Both the position numbers and the translations under genes were made by a program. The notes under the pieces were generated by a model that made no database searches, was not told the origin of the DNA, and worked only from the letters and a program-made list of their open reading frames with translations. A stretch of DNA of 64,000 bases, from NCBI GenBank assembly GCA_023391695.1, contig JAEWAK010000001.1, forward strand, positions 62,001-126,000, read 5' to 3'. This document shows positions 62,022 through 64,000 of the stretch, piece by piece (position 1 is the stretch's first letter; each line of letters begins with the position of its first letter). Source of the DNA: Bacillota bacterium. Lineage in GTDB: Bacteria; Bacillota; Clostridia; Lachnospirales; Lachnospiraceae.

Positions 62022-62993
62022 ATGAAAATAATGATTAAGGATAAAAAAAGTATTAAAGCTAAAAGAAGTATTAAAGCTAAAAGAAGTATTAAAACTAAAA
62101 AAAGTGTGATTATGTTAATGATTCTTATCATTGCGGGAATCGTGGCCGTGGGCTGCGGCACGAAAAAATCAGCGAAGTCAAATACGGATGGAACCGCTGC
62201 TGTAAGCGGGGATACAGGCAGTAATGCGGATACTGCCGCCGAAGCAGGTTCCGGAGAGAATACGGGTACGGCAGGCGGGGAGGTCAGAAAAATCATAGTA
62301 GGAACCGGGACCTCTTTTAAACCCTATTGCTATCTGGATGAAAACGGTAAGCTTGCAGGGTACGAGTATGAAGTATTGTCTGCCGTGGATGAACTGCTGC
62401 CGCAATATGAATTTGAATTCCAGACTTTTGAATTTGCCAATATACTGGTTGGCATCGATGCCAAAAAAATCGATGTCGGAGCACACCAGTTTGAATTAAA
62501 TGAAGAACGGCAGGCAAAGTATCTCTTTACCAATGAAAGTTACACTACCTTTATTTTAAGGATTACGGTAGATAAAAACCGCAATGATATTCAGAGCCTT
62601 GACGACCTCCAGGGTAAAAATGTCCAGACAGGTACCGGCAGCAATGCTTCTTATGTATTGGAACAGTATAATAAGGAACATGCCGATAATCCGATTAATT
62701 TAGTTTATTCCAGTGAAACCTCCGAACAGCAGGTAAATAATATTGTAAACGGTACTTATGACGCAATCATATCCATAACCAGGGTGGTGGAAACTCTGAA
62801 TAAGGAATTCGGGGATCACTTAAAAACCGCCGGCGAACCCATAGCCAGTTCCAATACCTACTTTGTAGTAAATAAAGAGGACGAACAACTGCGGGAGGAT
62901 ATTGACAGTGCATTAAAACAATTAAAGGAAAATGGTAAGTTATCGGAAATCTCAATTAAAGTCATCGGCGGCGATTATACAACCAACGACTAG
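62022..62993 (+). CDS. Amino-acid ABC substrate-binding lipoprotein (set 2)
   Basis: A 324-residue family-3 solute-binding protein. The N-terminus before the hydrophobic core is long and basic, with three SIKxK repeats encoded by an 18-bp tandem repeat (62049-62102). The lipobox is VAVGCG. The binding domain begins RKIIVGTGTSFKPYCYLDEN and ends VIGGDYTTND. It is the intact paralogue of the frameshifted gene at 54992. ATG 62022 is chosen seven bases after GGAGG; 62016 is too close. Confidence 0.92.
   Translation: MKIMIKDKKSIKAKRSIKAKRSIKTKKSVIMLMILIIAGIVAVGCGTKKSAKSNTDGTAAVSGDTGSNADTAAEAGSGENTGTAGGEVRKIIVGTGTSFKPYCYLDENGKLAGYEYEVLSAVDELLPQYEFEFQTFEFANILVGIDAKKIDVGAHQFELNEERQAKYLFTNESYTTFILRITVDKNRNDIQSLDDLQGKNVQTGTGSNASYVLEQYNKEHADNPINLVYSSETSEQQVNNIVNGTYDAIISITRVVETLNKEFGDHLKTAGEPIASSNTYFVVNKEDEQLREDIDSALKQLKENGKLSEISIKVIGGDYTTND
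62049..62102 (+). repeat. Tandem 18-bp repeat in the signal-peptide region
   Basis: Three units of AGTATTAAAGCTAAAAGA (third diverged) at 62049, 62067 and 62085 encode SIKAKR, SIKAKR and SIKTKK, lengthening the positive region of the signal peptide. Confidence 0.85.
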
Positions 62994-63021
62994 AAGCATA
63001 AGGGGAGAAAGGAAGTAAGTA

Positions 63022-63720
63022 ATGTCTGATTTTTTTTCCTTTGAGAGGGTAATAGATTACTTTCCTAAAATACTTTCAAGGTTCCATATTACTTTAAGCA
63101 TTGTTATAACCGCAACCATAATCGGACTTTTACTGGGGGTTGTAATAGCCTTCATCCGTATAAAAAAAATCGTGGTGTTGAATCAGTTTGCACTTATTTT
63201 TATATCCTTTGTAAGGGATACGCCGATTATTATTCAAATGTTTCTGGTATATTACGGGTTACCGGTCCTGGTGGAGACTGCTTTTCAGATTGATATTAAC
63301 AGGTGGGATAAATTAATCTTTATCATAATTACCTATGGGTTAAACGAAGCCGGGTTTATGGCCGAAATAATCAGGGCTTCCATACTGGCGGTGCCTGCCG
63401 GGCAGACTGAGGCAGGATACTCGGTGGGACTGACCGGCAGACAGACCTTTCTAAGGATCGTAGCCCCCCAGGCCCTAAGAATTGCCATACCCCCTCTTGG
63501 AACCGATTTTGTAGGATTATTTCAGGGCACATCATTAGCATATCTGCTGGGAATAATAGATATTCTGGGGAAAGTAAATGTAATCGGCGCGAATACGTAT
63601 CATTACCTGGAAGGGTATATATGTGCTTCGGTCATCTTTGTCGTTGTCAGTTTTGTCCTGGAAAGGGCTTTTCAATTACTGGATAAACAGTTGAATTGTA
63701 ATGGTAACAATTTCAGTTAA
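63022..63720 (+). CDS. Polar amino-acid ABC transporter permease (set 2)
   Basis: A 232-residue permease, strongly similar to the one at 57131 (shared YFPKILSRFHITL, DTPIIIQMFLVYYGLP and loop GQTEAGYSVGLTGRQT). It follows its binding protein by 28 bases. Its partner permease and ATPase, if present, lie beyond the window. Confidence 0.92.
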   Translation: MSDFFSFERVIDYFPKILSRFHITLSIVITATIIGLLLGVVIAFIRIKKIVVLNQFALIFISFVRDTPIIIQMFLVYYGLPVLVETAFQIDINRWDKLIFIIITYGLNEAGFMAEIIRASILAVPAGQTEAGYSVGLTGRQTFLRIVAPQALRIAIPPLGTDFVGLFQGTSLAYLLGIIDILGKVNVIGANTYHYLEGYICASVIFVVVSFVLERAFQLLDKQLNCNGNNFS

Positions 63721-63773
63721 TACAATCCAATAAAATGAAAGCTGTTTAACTTAAAATTACATCAGGTTTCCCT

Positions 63774-63935
63774 AGGGCGTGTCTGAAAACTCATTGCACC
63801 GTTCTGAACGCCCCACTTTCTGGTATACTGCGTCGCAATTTTGGGAATGTAGACCCGCTACGCCCCCAAAATCGCTTCTTGTCTCCCACAAAGTGGAACA
63901 TTCAGCCCGGTACAAACAGTTTTCAGACGCACCCT
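63774..63935. mobile_element. MITE-like repeat, copy 2
   Basis: A 162-bp element with 18-bp terminal inverted repeats: AGGGCGTGTCTGAAAACT at 63774-63791 and its imperfect complement at 63918-63935. TA may flank both ends (CCCTAGGG and CCCTAG). It matches copy 1 at 31475 in inverted orientation. No coding sequence is present. Confidence 0.85.
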
Positions 63936-63945
63936 AGCCGATTAA

Positions 63946-64000
63946 GTTTTTTCAACCTCCTGATTTGTACGTGCGCCAAAGCGCACAGATGGGAGTTTAA
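63946..64000 (+). repeat. Structured dispersed repeat, copy C (partial)
   Basis: It begins at the right arm of hairpin 1 (GTTTTTTCAA) and keeps hairpin 2 (63971-63976 with 63981-63986) and AGATGGGAGTT up to the window end. The left arm of hairpin 1 is missing; the MITE lies ten bases upstream. A gene start would be expected just beyond 64000. Confidence 0.8.

Noticed and set aside
1..64000. Prophage or integrative element
   Set aside because: No integrase, terminase, capsid, relaxase or clear attachment-site pair was seen; mobile DNA is limited to the small repeats.

Overview
The window looks like chromosomal DNA from a low-GC Gram-positive anaerobe of the Clostridia, most likely a Lachnospiraceae-type carbohydrate degrader. 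Supporting signs are the A/T-rich intergenic DNA, strong AGGAGG ribosome binding sites, the Gram-positive PolC replicase, the conserved run pyrH-frr-uppS-cdsA-dxr-rseP-ispG-polC, carbohydrate ABC importers without their own ATPase, and a CgeB-like protein. No species can be named from the sequence alone.

Layout. 1-7141 is a loose accessory stretch: a 5'-truncated M20 amidohydrolase, an AlkD-like repair protein, a frameshifted glyoxalase-like gene, a divergent WYL regulator/PNPOx-like pair, a DapB-like dehydrogenase of atypical codon use, a CarD-like regulator, and two gene remnants (MutS tail, sigma-70 fragment). 7160-9991 is uvrA. 10330-19237 is a catabolic regulon: racemase-like enzyme, intracellular glycosidase-like protein, carbohydrate ABC importer, GntR/FadR-type regulator, split transketolase and D-2-hydroxyacid dehydrogenase. 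Three copies of a TACGTnnnACGTA operator tie it together. 19780-20790 is a CgeB-like glycosyltransferase. 21083-31141 holds a LacI-type regulator divergent from a nine-gene operon: zinc-ribbon protein, two related DUF4832-like proteins, an acyltransferase-like protein, a Gfo/Idh/MocA oxidoreductase and a second carbohydrate importer. 31700-34962 encodes an N-acetylhexosamine salvage set (nucleotidyltransferase, NahK-like kinase, GalE). 36271-38369 holds a polysaccharide deacetylase and a bactofilin. 38388-49893 is the housekeeping nucleotide/isoprenoid/lipid/replication run. It is followed by tRNA-Glu(CUC), a secreted modular chitinase on the minus strand, a small membrane protein and a GNAT acetyltransferase.

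The most unusual block is 54763-63720. A strong promoter and an attenuator-like leader precede two polar amino-acid ABC uptake sets, an M20 amidohydrolase, a nitrogenase-like component 1 (D and K homologues with all six P-cluster cysteines) and a NifX-like protein. The D subunit keeps a cysteine that aligns with the FeMo-cofactor ligand, but by eye it lacks the matching histidine. No NifH, NifB, NifE or NifN is in the window. This argues for a nitrogenase-like reductase acting on an imported small molecule rather than for N2 fixation; the substrate is unknown.

The intergenic DNA carries several repeat families. One is a structured element that ends in a ribosome binding site (before dxr, before the nitrogenase-like genes, and at the window end). 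Another is a MITE-like element of about 160 bp with terminal inverted repeats (31475 and 63774, opposite orientations). Others are a TTCACACTA hairpin cassette, a four-arm palindrome between frr and uppS, and a perfect 58-bp palindrome at 50351.
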